Shown here: piece after piece, positions 24,521 through 31,608 of the stretch | Layout: each line of letters begins with the position of its first letter | Position numbering within the stretch: the first letter of the stretch is position 1 | Assembly: GCA_902768715.1 (NCBI GenBank) | Contig: CACXMH010000020.1 | Span: forward strand, 1-32,227 | Source: Fibrobacter succinogenes | Lineage (GTDB): Bacteria > Fibrobacterota > Fibrobacteria > Fibrobacterales > Fibrobacteraceae | DNA: 32,227 bases | Direction: 5' to 3' | Made by a program: the position numbers and the translations under genes | The notes under the pieces: generated by a model | Database searches by the model: none | What the model was told of the DNA's origin: nothing | Seen by the model: only the letters and a program-made list of their open reading frames with translations

Positions 24521-25774
24521 ATGCGAAAGCTAGTTGCAATCGTCTTGTTTCTCGGAATCGTACTTTGGAGTGCTCCGGTTTTAGCGCAAGAAGTTAATGT
24601 CTGTTCATTTGACTCTACCCTAATGGTTCATTTCGTACGCGGAGATCTTTCCGAAGTCCCAGCCACACTAGACTATATCAAGGAAAACGCCCCAAAATTT
24701 CATAACGAGATTTGTAAAAACGAATTAGTGCAAAGCAAGCTCACCCGCCTGGCAGGCAGTCTTTATCGGACGGAAAGGCCTGGGTATTCATCCATCCCAG
24801 TCGCCTACACCAGATACAAGAATTTCTCTAACCGAGAAATAAACGGAAGAATTCTGACAGCCGAAGATAACGCCGTATATAACCTAGTCATGGTCTACAT
24901 GATTTCAAAATACGACATGCTCTATGCGCTTGCCAAAAAGACTAGCCTGCAAAAGAATTCAAAACTAAAAACGGGTGCGTTCGTCGAATATATGATAATG
25001 TATCGACTAAAACCCGATGATCTTGGCTCCGCCGCTAAGGAAATCGCCAAGACTCCGACTGGAGTCGCCGTTGACGCGGCAACATCCTGGGCAACCTTAT
25101 GGATTCAAAAAGAGAACCCCTACGAGCATGATTCCTACTACGATTTTGACTACAGTTGGCTTTTGATTGCCCGAGACAACTTTTTCGAACATTACCCCAA
25201 CACACCCTACAGAACCGCGTTACAAGCCCTGATCAATCAGGACATCGTCACCGAATTATACGAAGCCGACAAGAATAGCGGAATTCTAGGCCTCAGTATC
25301 GGAGTTTCCGTAGGAAAATCACTCATGACTTCCGGCCTGGAAACTGTCGACGAATATTTCACCTTAAGCGTTCCAAACGTGAGAATCCAGGTATTCCGAT
25401 TCGTTTTCCAACTTCAAGTCGACCTGATGATTGCCAGCGGGATTTCTGCCGCAGGATTGGACGCCATGATTGGCCCCACTTTCGAATTTGACGAATACGG
25501 CTTGGATATATTAGCGGGGCTCGGTTTCGATGAATTTCTTGTGGGCCAGGATACCATCATGAATCTTGCGTTCATGGGCGGGATCCAGGCAATGAGGCGA
25601 TTTCCATTAGGCAGCATGGCAAACATCACCCCGAAGTTGCAGTGGATTTTAAAGACGGTCAATTTTGACGACCCGGTCAAGAATCGCAAGCGCCGAGCAT
25701 TCATCAATCAACTAGGCATCGGCATAACGTTTGAGGCCAGGCAGCCGCTTTCACGACTGAACGCGTTTAAATAA
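24521..25774 (+). CDS. Exported protein of unknown function, possibly outer-membrane
   Basis: 417 residues; no family recognised. The N-terminus is a clear signal peptide (MRKLVAIVLFLGIVLWS, cleavage likely after VLA at residue 22). Residues about 30-250 are mainly helical, with Tyr-rich segments. From about 255 to the end there are alternating hydrophobic strands (SIGVSVGKSLM, VRIQVFRFVFQLQVDLM, DAMIGPTFEF, GLDILAGLGF) that could form a membrane beta-barrel, closing near GIGITFEARQP. It starts 1 nt after the yfcE stop, so the two are coupled. Possibly specific to Fibrobacter. Confidence 0.82.
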   Translation: MRKLVAIVLFLGIVLWSAPVLAQEVNVCSFDSTLMVHFVRGDLSEVPATLDYIKENAPKFHNEICKNELVQSKLTRLAGSLYRTERPGYSSIPVAYTRYKNFSNREINGRILTAEDNAVYNLVMVYMISKYDMLYALAKKTSLQKNSKLKTGAFVEYMIMYRLKPDDLGSAAKEIAKTPTGVAVDAATSWATLWIQKENPYEHDSYYDFDYSWLLIARDNFFEHYPNTPYRTALQALINQDIVTELYEADKNSGILGLSIGVSVGKSLMTSGLETVDEYFTLSVPNVRIQVFRFVFQLQVDLMIASGISAAGLDAMIGPTFEFDEYGLDILAGLGFDEFLVGQDTIMNLAFMGGIQAMRRFPLGSMANITPKLQWILKTVNFDDPVKNRKRRAFINQLGIGITFEARQPLSRLNAFK

Positions 25775-25779
25775 GTTTA

Positions 25780-25932
25780 TCACGGTGGGAGGCAGCAATT
25801 AAAGCTTCTCACGGCGGGAGGCTGCTTCGCTTTGCGAAGCAGTTCTTGCCGGGGCTCGGATATGCAAGTATTATTCACGGCGGGAGGCTGCTACGCTACG
25901 CGTAGCAGCTCCGGCTTCGGCTCGGATATGCC
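25780..25932. repeat. Direct repeats of the tRNA-Arg 3' end with internal hairpins
   Basis: TCACGGYGGGAGG occurs at 25780, 25809 and 25875, and again as the 3' end of the tRNA-Arg gene at about 26042. The second and third copies start 66 bp apart. Each is followed by a hairpin (CTGCTTCGC-ttt-GCGAAGCAG at 25822-25842; GCTGCTACGC-tac-GCGTAGCAGC at 25887-25909) and then a shared GGCTCGGATATGC. No gene lies here. Confidence 0.85.
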
Positions 25933-26003
25933 GACAAGCGAGCTTGCCGGCGCATCACTCGCCTTCTGCCGTAGTCGAACATGGTTTCTCCTGTTGCGCC
26001 ATA

Positions 26004-26042
26004 AGTACGAAAAAAGCCCCCTTCTGGGGGCTTTTTCGTACT
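26004..26042 (-). terminator. Terminator of tRNA-Arg
   Basis: AGTACG-A6-GCCCCC pairs with GGGGGC-T5-CGTACT around TTCT, a stem of about 17 bp. On the minus strand it directly follows the tRNA, sharing its last four bases (26039-26042), with T-rich sequence in the 3' arm. Confidence 0.85.
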
Positions 26043-26112
26043 CACGGCGGGAGTCGAACCCACGACCCGCTGCTTAGAAGGCAGCTGCTCTATCCAACTG
26101 AGCTACGCGAGC
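26039..26112 (-). tRNA. tRNA-Arg (anticodon UCU)
   Basis: 74 nt fold into a full cloverleaf on the minus strand: acceptor GCTCGCG/CGTGAGT, D-arm with AGTTGGATA, anticodon stem GCTGC/GCAGC with loop CTTCTAA (anticodon TCT, reading AGA), and T-arm GTGGG-TTCGACT-CCCGC. The first acceptor pair is G-U. CCA is not encoded. Discriminator base is A. Confidence 0.96.
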
Positions 26113-26124
26113 GAAGCGGGCTCT

Positions 26125-26130
26125 AATATA
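26125..26130 (-). promoter_or_regulatory. Likely -10 box of tRNA-Arg
   Basis: TATATT on the minus strand 12 nt before the tRNA 5' end, the same hexamer used by mdh and abiE. The -35 is not clear (TGTTGA at a 16-nt spacing is the best). Confidence 0.5.
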
Positions 26131-26163
26131 GAAAAAATTTCACTCATCAACACCCCTTCCCTA

Positions 26164-26192
26164 TTGCCATCCCGCCAAACTTTATCTAGATT
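26164..26192 (+). promoter_or_regulatory. Likely metF promoter
   Basis: TTGCCA, a 17-nt spacer and TAGATT, giving a leader of about 65 nt. An 8-bp inverted repeat TTTATGCA/TGCATAAA (26191-26198, 26213-26220) spans the expected start site and could be an operator. Confidence 0.5.
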
Positions 26193-26223
26193 TATGCATG
26201 TATTAAAATATTTGCATAAACCT

Positions 26224-26260
26224 GGGGTGCCAGTCCGGATACCGCGACACCCCGCCGGAG
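26224..26260 (+). promoter_or_regulatory. Possible H-type pseudoknot at the metF ribosome-binding site
   Basis: GGGGTG (26224-26229) pairs with CACCCC (26248-26253). The loop sequence TCCGG (26234-26238) can pair with CCGGA (26255-26259), which contains the GGAG Shine-Dalgarno sequence of metF. This is the layout of compact translation-blocking riboswitches, but no known consensus is matched. Confidence 0.35.
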
Positions 26261-26265
26261 TCCCT

Positions 26266-27150
26266 ATGAAGATTATCGACATCCTCAAGCAAGACAAGAT
26301 GAGCCTCTCCTTCGAGGTGTTCCCGCCCAAAAAAGAAACCAGCTTCGAGAGCGTCAAGGCGGCAACGGAAGCCATCGCGGCCCTCGGCCCCGCCTTCATG
26401 AGCGTCACCTACGGCGCAGGCGGGGGCGTAAGCCACTTCACCCTGGACATCGCGAAAAACCTCAAGGAAAAATACAACATTCCCATGCTGGCCCACCTCA
26501 CCTGCGTGTCCAGCAGCAAGGAGACGGTCCGCAAGCGCATCGCCGACATGAAGTCCGCAGGCATCAAGAACGTGATGGCCCTCCGCGGCGACCTGACCCC
26601 GGAGCTCATCGAAAAGGGCCGTGAAGGTTGCGACTACCACTACGCCGTAGAACTCATCCAGGAACTCAAGGCCGCCGATGCGGACTTCTGCATCGGGGCG
26701 GCCTGCTACCCCGAAAAGCACCCCGAAAGCAAGACACAGGCCGAAGACATCAAGCACCTCAAGGAAAAAGTGGACGCAGGCGCCGACTTCTTAACCACCC
26801 AGATGGTATTCGACAACAACCTGTTCCTGAACTTCATGTACAAGCTCCGGGAAGCAGGCGTCACCTGCCCCGTACTCCCCGGCATCATGCCCATCACCAA
26901 CGCCAACCAGGTGGAGCGGGCCATCAAGCTTTCCGGGTCCTTCATGCCCCAGCGGTTCAAGTCCCTGGTGGACAAGTTCGGAAGCGATCCCGAGGCTATG
27001 AAGCAGGCGGGCATCATCTACGCCAGCGACCAGATTATCGACCTGTACGCCAACGGCATCACCAACGTGCACGTCTATTCCATGAACAAGCCCGATGTGG
27101 CCGAAGGAATCCTGAAGAACGTCTCCGCCATTTTGGGCAAGAACTTCTAA
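26266..27150 (+). CDS. metF: Methylenetetrahydrofolate reductase
   Basis: 294 residues from the ATG at 26266 with GGAG 5 nt upstream; an in-frame ATG at 26164 would lie before the promoter. MSLSFEVFPPKKE, FMSVTYGAGGG, AHLTCVSSSKE, GIKNVMALRGD, GAACYPEKHPES and TTQMVFDN match bacterial MetF along its length. It reduces methylene-THF to methyl-THF for methionine synthesis, using FAD. The gene stands alone, with its own promoter and terminator. Codon use is GC-rich, like core genes. Confidence 0.95.
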   Translation: MKIIDILKQDKMSLSFEVFPPKKETSFESVKAATEAIAALGPAFMSVTYGAGGGVSHFTLDIAKNLKEKYNIPMLAHLTCVSSSKETVRKRIADMKSAGIKNVMALRGDLTPELIEKGREGCDYHYAVELIQELKAADADFCIGAACYPEKHPESKTQAEDIKHLKEKVDAGADFLTTQMVFDNNLFLNFMYKLREAGVTCPVLPGIMPITNANQVERAIKLSGSFMPQRFKSLVDKFGSDPEAMKQAGIIYASDQIIDLYANGITNVHVYSMNKPDVAEGILKNVSAILGKNF

Positions 27151-27173
27151 GCGTAATCAAAAGCCTTAAAACC

Positions 27174-27203
27174 AAAACATCCCCGCATTTGCGGGGATGT
27201 TTT
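27174..27203. terminator. Bidirectional terminator between metF and the large lipoprotein gene
   Basis: AAAACATCCCCGC-attt-GCGGGGATGTTTT is a perfect 13-bp stem with T-runs on both strands, between convergent genes. Confidence 0.93.
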
Positions 27204-27224
27204 CATGTTCTAGTACAATTTCTA

Positions 27225-30200
27225 TCAGCGGGTCGGGCACCACCCAGCCCATTTACTTAAACCTTCGCAATAATTGTAAACTGCAAAATTAAATATGCAG
27301 GTCTCATTATGTTCCGGATTAAACGCTTCGCAATATTCTTCCGCAGTTTCTGCTTTCTTATAACCTTGTTCTGTATTTACGTAGTATTCCGTTTGTTCGT
27401 AATACTTAAGAGTAGACTTAGTTATATCTTCACCTACATGATTGACAAATTCACAGGCGGAACCTGTAGAATGTTTATCGCAATATTCTGCCACAGATTG
27501 CCACATGCTATCCAATTTGACGAAAGACTCGGTACCGACATGGCAGATTTTCTTGTCGGTTTCCGTTTGACATTCAATATATCCACCACAGTGAGACATA
27601 CTAGAAGAACTACGCGGATTGTTATGATACCCGCCATATATCAAATTTTCACCTTTATTTTCGCAGTACACATCAGAAATAATCCACTGATACATGGATG
27701 ATTCATCCTTGTACGCACAGACATAGGTTACGCTTTCTTTGGTAACAGTTGCATCTTCGTTATCTCTGTTGCAAATCTGGTCGAGAGCAATGTCTGTGGA
27801 GGCGTCAACCCACTTACCATTGTCATTTACGACTTCTTTAGCTATAGAGCACTTGAAACTGTGGCTTTCACCATCCTTGAGGGTTTCGCTCTTAATGTCT
27901 GCAATGTTTTTAGTATCACCTCTATCGGTATCGCAATAACCAAACTTGGCGTTAAGGTACTCATTTTCATCAATTTCTAGCCAATCTGTGGAAGAAGAAC
28001 TTGCGGGGATTCCTTCTGCGTTACCATTATTAAGACATTCATAGTATGCGTCACCGACTATAGCGGCATCTTTTTTTCGATTTCTTGTGCAAATTCCAAG
28101 CGTAGCGTCTTCATCCAAATCGCTTGCTTTAACCCAAGAGTATCCGCCGGAAGAACCTCCAGAAATGTAGTTACACTTGTATTTTATTCCTTCGTAAACA
28201 GCTACTTTGGTTTGATTCTTCATCTTATCTTCATCGCATTTGCCATAGATATCCTCAAAGCTAAGTTTACGCCATTCATGGATGTGGTTACCGTCGTTGT
28301 CTGTATATTCAGAATTTTCTTCACAAACATATTCATAACCGGATTCAGTAACCACTTTTTTATCGACATTGCCATAATGGCAAGCTTTACGTAAATCAAA
28401 GTCAACCTTAGCTGTAGAAACCCATTCGTATTTTTCCTGTTTATCAAGGTAATCGCACTTATAATATCCGGAACCAGATTCTGCCTTGACTTCGCCCTTT
28501 TCCATCACGGTTTTTGTACATGTACCATATTTCTCGTCATGATAATCTTTCTGTCTCCATTTGGAGCCATCACATACAAGGGTTATTTTGCTCGTTGTCG
28601 TGGCAAGTTCCGCATTCCTGATGTCGAACAGCTTTTCTTTGCCTTCGTTTACTGTAGCGCTACATTCACCGAGGTAAAGCTTGGAATTTGGATTGTTGGC
28701 CTGTTCTTCCGGGGTTATGCCGTCCTGTTCAGAATATTCACCGGAAGAACCCGAAGAGCTTGGAATACCAGGCACAAGTCCAAGATTATTGCAAGCAGTA
28801 GAATCAGGCAGATTACATTTCTCTTTGACGCACTCATACTCCTTAATTTCCCCGTCAATGAACGCCGATCCCTTATCGCCTTCATTACGGCCCAAGCATA
28901 CATTTTCAGTATCTTGCCAGTAGCATTCTCCATTGTTGCATACACAAACGGCATTATCATCAAGACCTTCAAAGCTATAGAAGAAGGTCGAATTAACAGC
29001 GTCAGCATCGCAACCTTTTTCCACCGTTGCAACACCTACAGCCCAAAGTGTTATAGGATACCAAACTTGTTCGTTTTCGATATATTCAAAGTAATGGAAA
29101 TATCCCCCTTTGACATCAGACTTATATACCTTGCTGCTATAGCCAGACGGATCATTGAAAACCTTTGCGTCTTCGACTTTAAGCTTATAGGCTTCCACAA
29201 ATCCATTCTGCAAAATCTTGTAATAGACGGCATCCGTACCACTCCAGACATTCGTTTCAGCAGTAGAGTCGCCATGCTGCATTTGGTTCCACTTGAAGAA
29301 GTTCGCGTCGATAAGCAAAGCGAGGTAATCAACAAAGAACATGCTGTGTTCCTTGCCTGCGTAAGTCGTATTGACGGCGGTGTTAAAGTTGCCGTTTTCG
29401 GCAAAGACATTGCGGAAAGCGTTATAGACCGGGTTAAAGCCCGGAGTCTTGTCCTTTTGGTCAATGAGGGCCATCACCCACACGATGCTGTTGAAGTTTT
29501 CGGCCAAGCCAATCTGATTTGGGGCATAATGTTCGAAAGACGGATATTCTTCGCTGTTTTCCAAATAAAGGGCACCGGCAAGTTCCTTGTTTGCCTGCTC
29601 GTTTGCAACACCAAAACCGTTACCATCGTCAACCAACTTCTTTACGCGGGCAGCCTTGTAGTCGGTCAAGAAGTCGATGACAACCGTATCGGAAGCATCG
29701 GACAAGTCTGCATAGGCGTTGTAAATGACATCCGTTGCGTTCGAGCCAAATCCGCCAAAGGCGCCGAAAGCGTTGTTGGTCAAGTTCAGCTTGACGCGGA
29801 GCTTCACAACCGGGGTCGTAAGGTTCGTGATGTCGAGATCCCCTTCGAGGCGTGCAACCTTGTATTCCACCGTCTTTTCGTTAGTTTCTTCGATTGTCAC
29901 AAAGGATTTATTGGCAGTGGCGAACAAGTCCTGCATAAACACCTTGCCGCTCGGGGCGAACTTTTCGTCAAGGTCCGTCACGGTAAGTTCTGCATTGTCG
30001 CCACCCTTGAGGTTCTTCCAGATTTCTTCGTAGATGTCATTGGTTTTTGTTTTCTTTTGGGCCTGCACCGGGAGACGCACGATAACATGCTTCCTGTACA
30101 CCTTGCCGAGGTTCTTGTTCGATGGTGTGAACGGGATTTCCATCGTGGTTTCGGCTTCGCCGCACTTGATAGTCACGGTGATGCTTGCCTTTTCGTTGTC

Positions 30201-30764
30201 GCGAACCGTATCGACGATGGCACAAGACCTGTCTTCTAGTTCCGCATTCCAGCTGCTGTAGGCATCTTTGAACTTGTTGTCGATTTCTTCATCGAGCTTG
30301 CTAGAGGCGCTGCTTAAGTTCTGGATTGCCGCATCCACATCCTTCTGGTTCTTTGCGGAAGCTTCGCTTATTGCTTCTTGAATAGACTTGTTGATTGCAG
30401 CCGTATCGACAGTTACACCATTTCCACCTTTAATCCCATCTTTTCCGTTGCTGACCGTTCCAATGGTATCGCCGTCGCAGACAATGGCAATCCCCGTCGA
30501 ATCCTTGAGGTATTCCGATCCACAACGATACTGGATACCCTCCTGGTCACTCAAGGCAATCCATTCGCCATCAGCACACATATATACGGTCCTTGTGGAC
30601 TTTACAAAAGCCACAGACCCGTCATTCTGGTCCGTACACTCTTCATCCAGTTCTTCAAGTACCGAAAGCCCGTCGTTATCCACCACAGACTCGTCTCCGC
30701 AAGCGGAGAGGTTGAGCACAATTGCGGCACCGAGTAAAGCCTTTTTTATGAATTGATTCGACAC
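27225..30764 (-). CDS. Large lipoprotein with tandem Cys-Cys-Trp modules
   Basis: 1179 residues. The start is GTG at 30762-30764 with AGGAGG 5 nt upstream, giving MSNQFIKKALLGAAIVLNLSAC with lipobox LSAC. A first Cys module (ECTDQNDG..YMCADGEW) lies at about 42-70, then a helical segment (about 110-190), a large region without recognised domain (about 200-600), a Ser/Gly linker near 673, and seven tandem modules (about 695-1030) of about 45 residues, each with a Cys, a Tyr-x-Cys and a Trp (for example YKCNYISGGSSGGYSW). The pattern suggests one disulfide per module. It is probably surface-exposed or periplasmic. The C-terminal half is clearly more AT-rich than the N-terminal half. Function not known. 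Confidence 0.85.
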   Translation of the reverse strand: MSNQFIKKALLGAAIVLNLSACGDESVVDNDGLSVLEELDEECTDQNDGSVAFVKSTRTVYMCADGEWIALSDQEGIQYRCGSEYLKDSTGIAIVCDGDTIGTVSNGKDGIKGGNGVTVDTAAINKSIQEAISEASAKNQKDVDAAIQNLSSASSKLDEEIDNKFKDAYSSWNAELEDRSCAIVDTVRDNEKASITVTIKCGEAETTMEIPFTPSNKNLGKVYRKHVIVRLPVQAQKKTKTNDIYEEIWKNLKGGDNAELTVTDLDEKFAPSGKVFMQDLFATANKSFVTIEETNEKTVEYKVARLEGDLDITNLTTPVVKLRVKLNLTNNAFGAFGGFGSNATDVIYNAYADLSDASDTVVIDFLTDYKAARVKKLVDDGNGFGVANEQANKELAGALYLENSEEYPSFEHYAPNQIGLAENFNSIVWVMALIDQKDKTPGFNPVYNAFRNVFAENGNFNTAVNTTYAGKEHSMFFVDYLALLIDANFFKWNQMQHGDSTAETNVWSGTDAVYYKILQNGFVEAYKLKVEDAKVFNDPSGYSSKVYKSDVKGGYFHYFEYIENEQVWYPITLWAVGVATVEKGCDADAVNSTFFYSFEGLDDNAVCVCNNGECYWQDTENVCLGRNEGDKGSAFIDGEIKEYECVKEKCNLPDSTACNNLGLVPGIPSSSGSSGEYSEQDGITPEEQANNPNSKLYLGECSATVNEGKEKLFDIRNAELATTTSKITLVCDGSKWRQKDYHDEKYGTCTKTVMEKGEVKAESGSGYYKCDYLDKQEKYEWVSTAKVDFDLRKACHYGNVDKKVVTESGYEYVCEENSEYTDNDGNHIHEWRKLSFEDIYGKCDEDKMKNQTKVAVYEGIKYKCNYISGGSSGGYSWVKASDLDEDATLGICTRNRKKDAAIVGDAYYECLNNGNAEGIPASSSSTDWLEIDENEYLNAKFGYCDTDRGDTKNIADIKSETLKDGESHSFKCSIAKEVVNDNGKWVDASTDIALDQICNRDNEDATVTKESVTYVCAYKDESSMYQWIISDVYCENKGENLIYGGYHNNPRSSSSMSHCGGYIECQTETDKKICHVGTESFVKLDSMWQSVAEYCDKHSTGSACEFVNHVGEDITKSTLKYYEQTEYYVNTEQGYKKAETAEEYCEAFNPEHNETCIFNFAVYNYCEGLSKWAGWCPTR

Positions 30765-30971
30765 TGAATCCTCCTTGTAAAATTTCGACGCCAAATTTAG
30801 CAATCAACGTTTTTTTCCACCCCCTAAAAATCAGAAAAAAAGCCTTTTTATGAAAAAAAACACAAAACATCCTTTTTTTTCATTAAACACACATTTTTTC
30901 AATAAAAGAATTATATATATTGGAGCTAAGGCGCCAGTCGCCCCAAGATTTTACACTCATAAAGGAACATT

Positions 30972-31496
30972 ATGCTCTCTTACCAAGAAGCCTATAAAAT
31001 TGCCGCCGAGGTCCACAAAGGTCAAAAGGACAAGGCCGGCGGACCCTACATCGACTTTCTGCAGAACGTGGCGGACTACCTCAAGAACAAGGGCGAGTCC
31101 GAAGAGGTGCAGACCCTCGCCATCTTGCAGGACCTCATCACGGCTTCTACCAAGAAAACTCCCGAAGACGTCATCGCCATGGGAGTCCCCGCCGACATGG
31201 TGGAACTCATCCAGAAGATGACCTACCACAAGAACCAGGGCTGGATCGACGAATACAGCTGCAACCTCATGGCCCAGGGCATGCCCGCCGAACAGGCCAC
31301 CTACGAAGCCCGCGAAAAAGAATTCGTGAAATTCGTGGAGACTCTCAAGGACAATCCCGTTGCAGCCAAGGCGAAGGCCGCGATCTTGACCATGCTCATG
31401 GACGACAAGTACATCCAGCGCCAGGAACGCCGCGAACTCAAGACCAAGTTCCGTCTCCAGAAGTACAAGGCCGCCATCGAGGCCCTGGGAGTGTAA
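30972..31496 (+). CDS. Degenerate RelA/SpoT-like HD-fold protein
   Basis: 174 residues; AAGGA lies 6 nt before the ATG, and a strong terminator follows. The layout matches small HD-domain ppGpp hydrolase-like proteins: AYKIAAEVHKGQKDKAGGPYI at 7-27, VADYL, an ILQDLI block at 51-56, TPEDVIAMG, and a final RLQKYKAAIEAL. The metal-binding residues are missing: the usual His-Pro after PYI is Phe-Leu (29-30), the HD pair is Gln-Asp (53-54), and the following Glu-Asp is Thr-Ala. It therefore looks like a non-catalytic relative. A structural or regulatory role is inference. The family call is by eye. Confidence 0.75.
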   Translation: MLSYQEAYKIAAEVHKGQKDKAGGPYIDFLQNVADYLKNKGESEEVQTLAILQDLITASTKKTPEDVIAMGVPADMVELIQKMTYHKNQGWIDEYSCNLMAQGMPAEQATYEAREKEFVKFVETLKDNPVAAKAKAAILTMLMDDKYIQRQERRELKTKFRLQKYKAAIEALGV

Positions 31497-31522
31497 CATT
31501 CACCCAAAGCAAGCCTAAAAGG

Positions 31523-31549
31523 AACGTCCGCGATTCGCGGACGTTTTTT
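31523..31549 (+). terminator. Terminator of the HD-fold gene
   Basis: AACGTCCGCG-att-CGCGGACGTT, a perfect 10-bp stem followed by TTTT, 26 nt past the stop. Confidence 0.93.
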
Positions 31550-31557
31550 AGTTTGTA

Positions 31558-31592
31558 CAAAAAAAAGGACTATGGTCAACCCATAGTCCTTT
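31558..31592 (-). terminator. Terminator of the carboxyltransferase gene
   Basis: On the minus strand AAAGGACTATGG-n5-CCATAGTCCTTT is a perfect 12-bp stem running into eight T, 16 nt past the stop at 31609. Confidence 0.93.
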
Positions 31593-31608
31593 TACTGTTC
31601 AATAAGAA

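Noticed and set aside
25832-26077. An 81-codon plus-strand frame ending SRRESNPRPAA
   Set aside because: This is the well-known false frame antisense to a tRNA gene.
26113-26265. Cobalamin or TPP riboswitch before metF
   Set aside because: The AGTCCGGATACC stretch recalls conserved boxes of both classes, but the leader is far too short and the other required boxes are absent.
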